From contig JAGPDJ010000194.1 in the NCBI GenBank assembly GCA_018057635.1, forward strand, positions 1 through 5,429: a DNA stretch of 5,429 nucleotides, read 5' to 3'. The translations under genes were made by a program, and so were the position numbers. The notes under the pieces were generated by a model that did no database searches, was not told where the DNA came from, and saw nothing but the letters and a program-made list of their open reading frames with translations. Positions 1 through 5,429 of this stretch are shown here, in pieces; position 1 is the stretch's first letter; each line of letters begins with the position of its first letter. The DNA comes from Ferruginibacter sp. (GTDB lineage: Bacteria; Bacteroidota; Bacteroidia; Chitinophagales; Chitinophagaceae).

Positions 1-665
1 GTGGCATTGAATGTGATATAGCCCCTTGCATCAAAATAATCATAGCCGGTGGTTTTAAAAGGTTTGTAAAAACCAACGCCCGGTACAGCTTTTACACTGT
101 TTACACGGTCCTGGAAATAGGATGGGCCTCGTTCCTGGTTTTCAATGATGGTTGATGAGAATCCTATTTTATTGGCAATCCGCCCGCGAATAGAAACACC
201 TCTGCTGTTCAGGTATTGTGTTTCATTGTTATCTGATTCATTGCCATATTGAAATTGCAATACCGGGTTTACCACCAGGAAGAAATCTTTGGTATTCACT
301 TCCAGTAAATTGGGTTTGGTTTTGTAAAAAGTCTTCAGGATCGGCCGCCTGCTTTTAGCATCATCTCCTGGATTGGCAACCCACTCACTGTTGTTCATAT
401 ACAGGCTGCGAAGGTTGTATTCATCTACTTTGGTAAGCTTTGCAGAACGGGCACTGTCTATCAGCTGAGCCTGCATTACAATTGCTCTCCGGTTATATGG
501 TTTAAGGCCTGAAAAGTTAAGATCGGTATTTTTTTGCTGTTTGATCTCCAGCCTGTCTATAAAATGATATTCTTTAGAACCCTGTGTTAGGTAAGTTGAT
601 TGCGCAACAGCAGAGACCGGACAAACAAAAACAAATAGTTTGATTAAGCTTTTTATAATTTGCAT
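1..665 (-). CDS. Exported, probable outer-membrane beta-barrel protein (N-terminal part; cut by left edge)
   Basis: Reading leftward from the ATG at 665-663, the minus strand stays open to the window edge: 221 codons, with the C-terminal part missing. The protein begins with a good Sec signal peptide: lysines at 5 and 9, a hydrophobic stretch of about residues 7-20, and a likely signal peptidase I site after Ala21 (AVA before QSTY). There is no convincing lipobox around Cys15. The mature part has the pattern I associate with a Bacteroidota envelope family often annotated as Wzi-like capsule assembly or gliding-associated outer-membrane protein: STYLTQGSKEYHFIDRLEI near the mature N-terminus, FFLVVNPVLQFQYG at about 128-141, SRGVSIRGRIANKIGF at about 154-169, and YDYFDARGYITFNA at 208-221. 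Alternating polar and hydrophobic residues from about 125 fit early beta strands. It is divergent from pyrC across 38 bp. The reading frame and export are well supported; the family assignment is from memory and tentative, because the diagnostic C-terminal barrel lies outside the window. Confidence 0.85.
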   Translation of the reverse strand, partial: MQIIKSLIKLFVFVCPVSAVAQSTYLTQGSKEYHFIDRLEIKQQKNTDLNFSGLKPYNRRAIVMQAQLIDSARSAKLTKVDEYNLRSLYMNNSEWVANPGDDAKSRRPILKTFYKTKPNLLEVNTKDFFLVVNPVLQFQYGNESDNNETQYLNSRGVSIRGRIANKIGFSSTIIENQERGPSYFQDRVNSVKAVPGVGFYKPFKTTGYDYFDARGYITFNA

Positions 666-703
666 TGAATTAGTATTTGATAAACAATCTTTATTTTCAA
701 GTT

Positions 704-2044
704 ATGCAAAGTTATCTGTTTAAAAACATACAGGTTGTAAATGAAGGAAAAATTATGTTCAGTGATGTATTGACTCATGGCGAACGAATTGAGAAAATTG
801 ACAACCAGATCAATGTTGCCCGCAGGGTTACAGAGATTAACGGTGAAAATTTGCATTTGTTCCCGGGCGTGATAGATGACCAGGTGCATTTTCGTGAACC
901 GGGTCTTACACACAAAGCAGATATCTTTTCCGAGAGCCGGGCTGCAGTAGCCGGTGGCGTTACTTCTTTTATGGAAATGCCCAATACCATTCCAAATGCG
1001 CTTACGTTAAATCTCCTGGAAGATAAGTACCGTATTGCATCCAGGAGTTCGCTGGCCAATTATTCTTTTTACATGGGAGTAAGCAACGATAATGCAGAAG
1101 AAGTGTTGCGGTGCGTAAAATTCAAAAAAAATATTTGCGGTATAAAAATATTCATGGGAAGCAGCACAGGCAATATGCTGGTAGATAACCATGCCACGCT
1201 TAACCGCATTTTTGCAGAAAGTGATATGCTGATTGCAACACATTGTGAAGATGAACGGATCATCCGCAAGAATTATGAGCAGTTGAAAGCTTCAAAAGCT
1301 GAATTGATGCCATCAGACCACCCGTTGATCAGGAATGATGAAGCCTGTTTTGAATCTTCGCTGGTAGCCATTCAGTTTGCACAAAAATATAATAGCCGGT
1401 TACACATCCTGCACATCAGTACAGAAAAAGAACTGCAAATGTTTGGCAACATGCTGCCGCTGAAAGACAAAAAGATCACCGCAGAAGTATGTGTACATCA
1501 TCTGCATTTTACAGCAAATGATTATGCAAAATTGGGTTATAAAATAAAATGCAATCCGGCCATAAAAGCACCCGGTAATAAAAAAGCGTTATGGGAAGCC
1601 TTGCTGGACGACCGGCTGGATGTAATAGCAACAGACCATGCCCCGCATTTGCTATCAGAAAAAGAAGCGCCTTACGAGCATGCGCATGCAGGATTGCCAT
1701 TGATTCAGCATCCATTGTTACTAATGTTTTATTACAATAGCCTCGGTTATATTTCGCTTGAAAAGATAGCTGAAAAGATGAGTCACGCAGTGGCTACCTG
1801 TTTCAATATCAAAGAACGGGGTTATATCCGGGAAGGGTATTATGCCGATCTCGTGGTTGCTGATCTTACAAAACCCTGTACAGTACAACAGGATAACATT
1901 TTATATAAATGCGGATGGAGCCCGCTGGAAGGCCAAACATTCCCGGCCTCAGTTTGTAATACATTTGTAAACGGGAATATGGTTTATGGAAATAATACCA
2001 TTATTGAATCTGTGAATGGACAGCGGATGGAGTTTGACAGGTAA
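704..2044 (+). CDS. pyrC: Dihydroorotase, zinc metalloenzyme of de novo pyrimidine synthesis
   Basis: Dihydroorotase reversibly cyclises N-carbamoyl-L-aspartate to L-dihydroorotate, the third step of UMP synthesis, in the cytoplasm. The 446-residue product is full length for the amidohydrolase-fold family. Visible motifs are DDQVHFREPG at 58-67 (metal-site strand, with Arg64 for substrate), Lys148 in GIKIFMGSSTG (the expected carboxylated metal-bridging lysine), His180 in ATHCED, His237 in LHILHIST (metal ligands), Asn284 in KCNPAIK (substrate contact), Asp311 in VIATDHAPH (catalytic base), and C-terminal GYYADLVV and WSPLEG segments typical of the family. As I recall it, the Porphyromonas gingivalis enzyme is similar almost throughout. 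Start choice: ATG 704 gives MQSYLFKNIQVVNEGKI, matching family N-termini. The in-frame TTG at 677 would add nine residues without family support. No Shine-Dalgarno sequence is visible, as is usual in Bacteroidota. Gln60 stands where many dihydroorotases have the first His of the HxH pair; I believe this is normal for this subgroup. A MutS-like gene follows 41 bp downstream on the same strand. Confidence 0.96.
   Translation: MQSYLFKNIQVVNEGKIMFSDVLTHGERIEKIDNQINVARRVTEINGENLHLFPGVIDDQVHFREPGLTHKADIFSESRAAVAGGVTSFMEMPNTIPNALTLNLLEDKYRIASRSSLANYSFYMGVSNDNAEEVLRCVKFKKNICGIKIFMGSSTGNMLVDNHATLNRIFAESDMLIATHCEDERIIRKNYEQLKASKAELMPSDHPLIRNDEACFESSLVAIQFAQKYNSRLHILHISTEKELQMFGNMLPLKDKKITAEVCVHHLHFTANDYAKLGYKIKCNPAIKAPGNKKALWEALLDDRLDVIATDHAPHLLSEKEAPYEHAHAGLPLIQHPLLLMFYYNSLGYISLEKIAEKMSHAVATCFNIKERGYIREGYYADLVVADLTKPCTVQQDNILYKCGWSPLEGQTFPASVCNTFVNGNMVYGNNTIIESVNGQRMEFDR
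707..714 (-). promoter_or_regulatory. Candidate Bacteroidota -7 promoter box for the leftward envelope gene
   Basis: On the minus strand these bases read TAACTTTG, an exact match to the Bacteroidota primary-sigma -7 consensus TAnnTTTG. Transcription would start near position 700, giving the leftward gene a leader of about 35 nt. I could not find a TTG-type -33 element at the usual 19-21 nt spacing (about 734-738), so support rests on one box. The box overlaps the first codons of pyrC (ATG at 704-706). No equally good box was found for pyrC on the plus strand: the nearby AT-rich candidates TAGTATTTG (671-679) and TATAATTTG (654-662) have the wrong internal spacing. Confidence 0.3.
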
Positions 2045-2085
2045 AGAAATATCGCGATCAGGGCAAATTAAATAAATCTAACTGC

Positions 2086-3402
2086 ATGGAGATAGACAAA
2101 ACAACACTCAACGACCTCGCTGTTTTCAACACAGAAGAAGAATTTTCCATATTCCGTTACCTCGACTTCACACTTACATCTAACGGTAAGGAACAGTTGA
2201 AAAGGAACCTCCTTATTCCATTGCAAAGGATAGAATCCATCACTGGAATTCAACAAACGCTCGGCCTTATTTTATTAAAGCAAAAGCAATGGCCCGGCCA
2301 GATCAGCAACGGTTCAATCATGGTAGTGGAAAGGTTTTACGATGCCCAGGTAGACATGATACCGGCCAATGTATCTGCCGCCAATGCCTACAGTTACAAA
2401 CTGCTGCATGCACCCGATTTTTCATTGATAAAGTATTCGGTCACCCATTGTTTCGATTTTATAAAAGGGATGTTGCAGATGGTGGATCTTTTTCTCCGGG
2501 AAGATTGTCCGCCGCCGTTACATAAATTACTGGAGGAAGTGAAAAAGATAACTGCCCAGGAAGCGTTTAACACAGTGCGGAGTTATAAAACAGCAAAGGA
2601 ATTGTCATTGCAGCAAACCCTTCAGCTGGCACATTTTATTTTATACAAATTTAAAGCTAACATGCATTCATTGCTGCACATACATGCACAACTGGATGCC
2701 TGGTATGGCATGGCGATGGCCATCCAAAAACACAACCTGGTTTTTCCTGGTTTTATAGCTTCCGAACAACCATTTATAGAAGTATCTGGATTGTATCATC
2801 CACTTTTAAGCCATGCTGTGTCGTATGATGTAAACATGAACCGCCAGACAAATTTCCTGTTTTTAACCGGCGCCAACATGGCCGGAAAAAGTACGTTCAT
2901 CAAAGCAGTAGGCATTTCAGTTTACCTGGCGCATATAGGGTTGGGTGTTCCGGCAAAAAAAATGGAGCTGAGTTTATTTGATGGCATGTTGAGCAACATC
3001 AATGTGATAGACAATATTACAAAAGGCGAAAGTTATTTCTTCAACGAAGTGCAGCGCATCAAGGCAACCATACAAAAAGTGAATGATGGCCGAAAGTGGT
3101 TAATTCTGATTGATGAATTGTTTAAAGGCACCAATGTACAGGATGCCATGAAATGCAGCACGGCAGTAATTGAAGGTTTGCTGAAAATTAAAAATTCGCT
3201 GTTTATTCTATCTACGCATTTGTACGAGATCGCTGAACCATTAAAAGTTCATCCAAATATCAATTTTAATTATTTTGAAACAACGGTGGAAAATGACCAG
3301 CTGATGTTTAATTACCAGTTAAAGAAGGGTATCAGCAACGACCGTTTCGGTTACCTGATATTAAAAAAGGAAGGTGTGGTGAAGATGCTGGAGGATTTAT
3401 GA
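2086..3402 (+). CDS. Short MutS-family ATPase (core/clamp plus ATPase domain, no mismatch-recognition domain)
   Basis: This 438-residue protein is about half the length of mismatch-repair MutS (usually 800-900 residues). Residues 1-230 resemble the helical MutS core (domain III), including FRYLDFTLTSNGKEQLKRN (23-41), the counterpart of the LDLT-T-GxxLLRxWL segment. Residues 231-438 form the ABC-type ATPase domain: Walker A GANMAGKST (262-270; Lys268), NVIDNITKGESYFFNEVQRI (306-325) matching the DNI-KGxSTF-E region, Walker B LILIDE (339-344; Asp343, Glu344) followed by LFKGTN, and the switch histidine in STH (376-378). The N-terminal mismatch-binding domain with its Phe-x-Glu motif is absent, and so is a C-terminal Smr nuclease domain, so it is neither MutS1 nor a complete MutS2. 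Members of this architecture are common in Bacteroidota and usually annotated as MutS-related; their role is unproven. A dimeric DNA-binding ATPase acting on branched DNA is an inference. ATG 2086 follows an A/T-rich leader 41 bp after pyrC with no terminator or promoter seen, so co-transcription is likely. Confidence 0.92.
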   Translation: MEIDKTTLNDLAVFNTEEEFSIFRYLDFTLTSNGKEQLKRNLLIPLQRIESITGIQQTLGLILLKQKQWPGQISNGSIMVVERFYDAQVDMIPANVSAANAYSYKLLHAPDFSLIKYSVTHCFDFIKGMLQMVDLFLREDCPPPLHKLLEEVKKITAQEAFNTVRSYKTAKELSLQQTLQLAHFILYKFKANMHSLLHIHAQLDAWYGMAMAIQKHNLVFPGFIASEQPFIEVSGLYHPLLSHAVSYDVNMNRQTNFLFLTGANMAGKSTFIKAVGISVYLAHIGLGVPAKKMELSLFDGMLSNINVIDNITKGESYFFNEVQRIKATIQKVNDGRKWLILIDELFKGTNVQDAMKCSTAVIEGLLKIKNSLFILSTHLYEIAEPLKVHPNINFNYFETTVENDQLMFNYQLKKGISNDRFGYLILKKEGVVKMLEDL

Positions 3403-3702
3403 TGGCCCATTTCGACATAGGAAGTATAACTTAAACTTACATTGTTATTCTCAGTAACTATTTGTTTGTACCGCAAACAAAAGACGCTGTCTAAATTTTT
3501 AGCCAGGGATCACATTTTAATAACTTTCAAGTTAAAGAAGTAGTAAAAAAGTTTTCTTAACTGATTACATTGTATAAATTTCAGAACATTATTAACCTTG
3601 TAGAAATAGCTTCGTGCAACTGGGTATGGAAGTATTTTATAAGTTATGTAATTTTAGTTTTTGTAATAATTTAAAAATTATTTTTAAAAACACGGCTATC
3701 AC
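3403..3702. other. A/T-rich intergenic region between the MutS-like gene and the MORN gene
   Basis: This 300-bp stretch has no convincing gene on either strand. It is richer in A and T than its flanks, especially from 3541 on. It contains three short inverted repeats: 3461-3481, 3521-3534 (TAACTT, 2-nt gap, AAGTTA) and 3665-3682 (AATAATTT, 2-nt gap, AAATTATT). A 26-codon frame runs from 3626 to 3706. The end of the MutS-like transcript and the promoter of the MORN gene should lie here. I found only 7-of-8 matches to the -7 box TAnnTTTG (for example TAAATTTC at 3575-3582 and TAATTTTA at 3649-3656), none with a TTG at proper spacing upstream, so I do not call a promoter. Confidence 0.7.
3461..3481. 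repeat. Perfect 8-bp inverted repeat, possible weak terminator or operator
   Basis: The arms TTTGTTTG (3461-3468) and CAAACAAA (3474-3481) are perfectly complementary and enclose a 5-nt loop, TACCG. The element sits 58 bp after the MutS-like stop codon, where a transcript end would be expected. A smaller hairpin follows directly (AGAC, loop GCT, GTCT at 3482-3492), then AAATTTTT, so the pair together could act as an intrinsic terminator for the pyrC-mutS-like transcript. The stems are A/T-rich and the U run is short, so termination is uncertain. The symmetry would also suit a regulator-binding site. Confidence 0.35.
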
Positions 3703-5429
3703 ATGAAAATAGAAATATTAATAAAAAGTGTTAGAATATTATCCTGCATTTTTATTTGCATACTTACCACACATGTTACAGAAGCTCAAAATAAGGAGGA
3801 TTGCCTGGAAGGGAATTGCAGAAACGGGTATGGTCTTAAAAAGATAATCACAACCAGGAAAGATCCATTGCGATTCGACCAGAAACCCTTGCGGAAAGGT
3901 TTATTGGGTTTGCCCACATACTATTATTATGAAGCCGGACAGTTCAATGGCGGAGAACTTAACGGAAACGGTTACCGGTTCAACCTTTACTATTCTACTC
4001 CCAAGCTTGAAGAAGAGCTGAGCCGGCTGATAAAAGCGAAAACTTCACTTGTGCCAAATGAAAAACAATACGGGTGGTTTGAGCAAGGTATGTATAAAGA
4101 TGGCGTACTCAATGGAAAAGGTATGTTGATAGAATATGATAATATCAATGCCGTACCCATTCGGTTGCGGGAAGGTGAATTTGTAGAAGGGGCACTTACC
4201 GGAAACGGGACCAAAATAAATTTTGGCCAGTTTGGAGCTGTAAAAGACAGCAGTGGAAAGTTCATATTTACCCGGGGTAAGATATATAAGGGCAGGTTTG
4301 TAAAAGACATTTGCAAAGAGTGCACCGTAACAGAAAAAAGGGCAGCAGGCGAAGGCAGCTATACCGGGAATGATATTACGGAGTACCTGTTTTCGGGTTG
4401 GGTGATCAAGAATTACATTGTGCGTTCAACAGGTTCTTATATCATGGATGAATATGGCACCAGAGAGCGCAAACAATATGAAGACCTGGATGGTTATGCC
4501 GGCAAGCTTGAGATCGTAAAGCCATACCGGGCATTGTTCATAGGAGGGATAGAAATAGCGAAGATAGAAATGGCAGATCAGCCGGAAACTGTGAAGCAGG
4601 TAGATCTGGGTAAAGGCGCTACATATACAGGTGAAGTTGATGAAATGGGCAAGCCATATGGTTTTGGTACTATAAATGATGGGTATGGTACCATATATGA
4701 AGGAATGGTTGACAATAATCAACCGAATGGGTATGGGTTATATTACGCCTTGGTGAATTATTATAGAGAGAAGCCGGCTACTGGTGGTCGTTATATAAAC
4801 GGGAAATTGATCTATGGGGCCAGTTTTTCACCTGGTACGGAATCCACAATTACCTGGGGCGGTGTTGACGACCCTGCGGCCAAAACAATTTTCACCAACG
4901 ATAACCGGGATGTATACACAGGGCCGTTTATAAAAGTAACATACGCATACAACGATAAGAAATGGACCTATTCTATGAGCAGGCAGGAAAAGGGTACTAA
5001 GGTGAACGGGATCACCACTGATAAAATGGTAACGGATGGAAGAACTGATGCTGACCGTAAAAGGCAGCGAGTAGTTACTAATGGTATGGTGAAAATATAT
5101 GACCTGGTGCCAGGTGATGTGGTGGTTGTTGATGGTATGGCCAGCCCGGTTATCAGCAAGAGTAACGGTTATGTTTACCTGAAGAATAACAAGGCACTCA
5201 TAGGCCAGTCGGAAGTACAGTTATCAAAGTACAAACCTTCCGATTTGGAACAGGTTTGTAATTTTTGTAAAGGTACCGGCAGTACTTCGCATACCTACCA
5301 ACGCAAACCCGAACAGGTAACTGAGTTTTTCTACCGAACAGAAAAAATAGTCGGCGATTTTGCTATTCTTACCCACCAGGTGCTGGACAAGCATACGATT
5401 ACCAGGCATTACCAGCCCGAAACCCGCAC
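3703..5429 (+). CDS. Exported MORN-repeat protein with CxxCxGxG motif (3' end beyond window)
   Basis: The frame opens at ATG 3703 and is open to the right edge: 575 codons, C-terminus missing. Residues 1-28 form a signal peptide: Lys2, Lys8 and Arg11, a hydrophobic core of about 12-25, and likely cleavage after Ala28 (TEA before QNK). The mature start has C34-x4-C39 followed by NGYG, a pattern common in Bacteroidota MORN proteins. MORN-like units (Y/F-x-G-x-F/V, then NGxG) lie at about 76-93, 126-143, 155-172, 194-201, 307-324 and 331-347, with a partial unit at 363-370. The block from about 205 to 300 interrupts the array and contains no clear repeat. A CxxC (204-207) lies inside the fourth unit. 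Residues 463-510 look beta-rich (YDLVPGDVVVVDG). CNFCKGTG at 519-526 is a DnaJ-type CxxCxGxG zinc-finger half-site; a second half may lie past the edge. Location is probably periplasm or cell surface; function is unknown. There is no Shine-Dalgarno sequence and no recognised promoter. Confidence 0.88.
   Translation, partial: MKIEILIKSVRILSCIFICILTTHVTEAQNKEDCLEGNCRNGYGLKKIITTRKDPLRFDQKPLRKGLLGLPTYYYYEAGQFNGGELNGNGYRFNLYYSTPKLEEELSRLIKAKTSLVPNEKQYGWFEQGMYKDGVLNGKGMLIEYDNINAVPIRLREGEFVEGALTGNGTKINFGQFGAVKDSSGKFIFTRGKIYKGRFVKDICKECTVTEKRAAGEGSYTGNDITEYLFSGWVIKNYIVRSTGSYIMDEYGTRERKQYEDLDGYAGKLEIVKPYRALFIGGIEIAKIEMADQPETVKQVDLGKGATYTGEVDEMGKPYGFGTINDGYGTIYEGMVDNNQPNGYGLYYALVNYYREKPATGGRYINGKLIYGASFSPGTESTITWGGVDDPAAKTIFTNDNRDVYTGPFIKVTYAYNDKKWTYSMSRQEKGTKVNGITTDKMVTDGRTDADRKRQRVVTNGMVKIYDLVPGDVVVVDGMASPVISKSNGYVYLKNNKALIGQSEVQLSKYKPSDLEQVCNFCKGTGSTSHTYQRKPEQVTEFFYRTEKIVGDFAILTHQVLDKHTITRHYQPETR

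Noticed and set aside
677..703. Alternative TTG start extending pyrC by nine residues
   Set aside because: The ATG at 704 gives the family-typical N-terminus, and the extra residues MINNLYFQV match nothing I know in dihydroorotases. No ribosome binding site favours the TTG.
653..913. 86-codon minus-strand frame over the pyrC start and 94-, 78- and 66-codon minus frames within pyrC
   Set aside because: They lie antisense to a clearly conserved enzyme, show no domain or signal, and the first overlaps the true leftward envelope gene in a different frame.
2051..2058. Palindrome ATCGCGAT between pyrC and the MutS-like gene
   Set aside because: An 8-bp palindrome with no loop or T run is too short to call a terminator or operator.
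3399..3434. Short frame ATGATGGCC... overlapping the MutS-like stop codon
   Set aside because: It ends after 11 codons at a TAA and shows no features of a peptide gene; the overlap is a by-product of TTATGATG at the stop.
3665..3682. A/T-only inverted repeat (AATAATTT/AAATTATT) just before the MORN start
   Set aside because: A sequence made only of A and T gives such symmetry often by chance, and a 2-nt gap is too tight for a stable hairpin. It is mentioned in the intergenic entry but not called as a separate element.
3661..3686. Possible promoter: TTG at 3661-3663 with TATTTTTA at 3679-3686
   Set aside because: The spacer is only 15 nt, the last base of the -7 box is wrong, and the implied start would leave a leader of about 10 nt.
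3990..5409. Several minus-strand frames of 61-111 codons opposite the MORN gene
   Set aside because: They are shadows of the plus-strand frame, which has a signal peptide and repeats; their products are low-complexity Ser/Pro/Phe-rich sequences without motifs.

Overview
The window looks like chromosomal DNA of a Bacteroidota bacterium, most likely a Chitinophagaceae relative (Chitinophaga/Niastella-like). The evidence is a dihydroorotase of the Porphyromonas-type class with the DDQVHFREPG signature, start codons without Shine-Dalgarno sequences and with A/T-rich leaders, a TAnnTTTG-like -7 box, and two exported proteins of Bacteroidota character. This placement is inferred from remembered family features, not from a search.

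Layout, left to right. (1) Positions 1-665, minus strand: the N-terminal 221 residues of an exported, probably outer-membrane beta-barrel protein, cut by the left edge. (2) Positions 666-703: a 38-bp divergent intergenic gap. (3) Positions 704-2044, plus strand: a complete dihydroorotase, pyrC, the third step of de novo pyrimidine synthesis. (4) Positions 2086-3402, plus strand, 41 bp after pyrC: a complete short MutS-family ATPase with only the core/clamp and ATPase parts. It probably shares a transcript with pyrC. (5) Positions 3403-3702: a 300-bp A/T-rich gap with several inverted repeats and a possible 26-codon reading frame, but no clear gene. (6) Positions 3703-5429, plus strand: the first 575 codons of an exported MORN-repeat protein with a CxxCxGxG zinc-finger-like motif near the right edge, where it is cut off.

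The genes do not form one obvious pathway. pyrC is housekeeping, the MutS-like ATPase is a DNA-transaction protein of unknown exact role, and the two flanking proteins belong to the cell envelope. I see no mobile element, CRISPR array, tRNA, rRNA or phage signature. Nothing here clearly makes an undescribed system. The least understood parts are the exported MORN/CxxCxGxG protein and the truncated-architecture MutS homologue.
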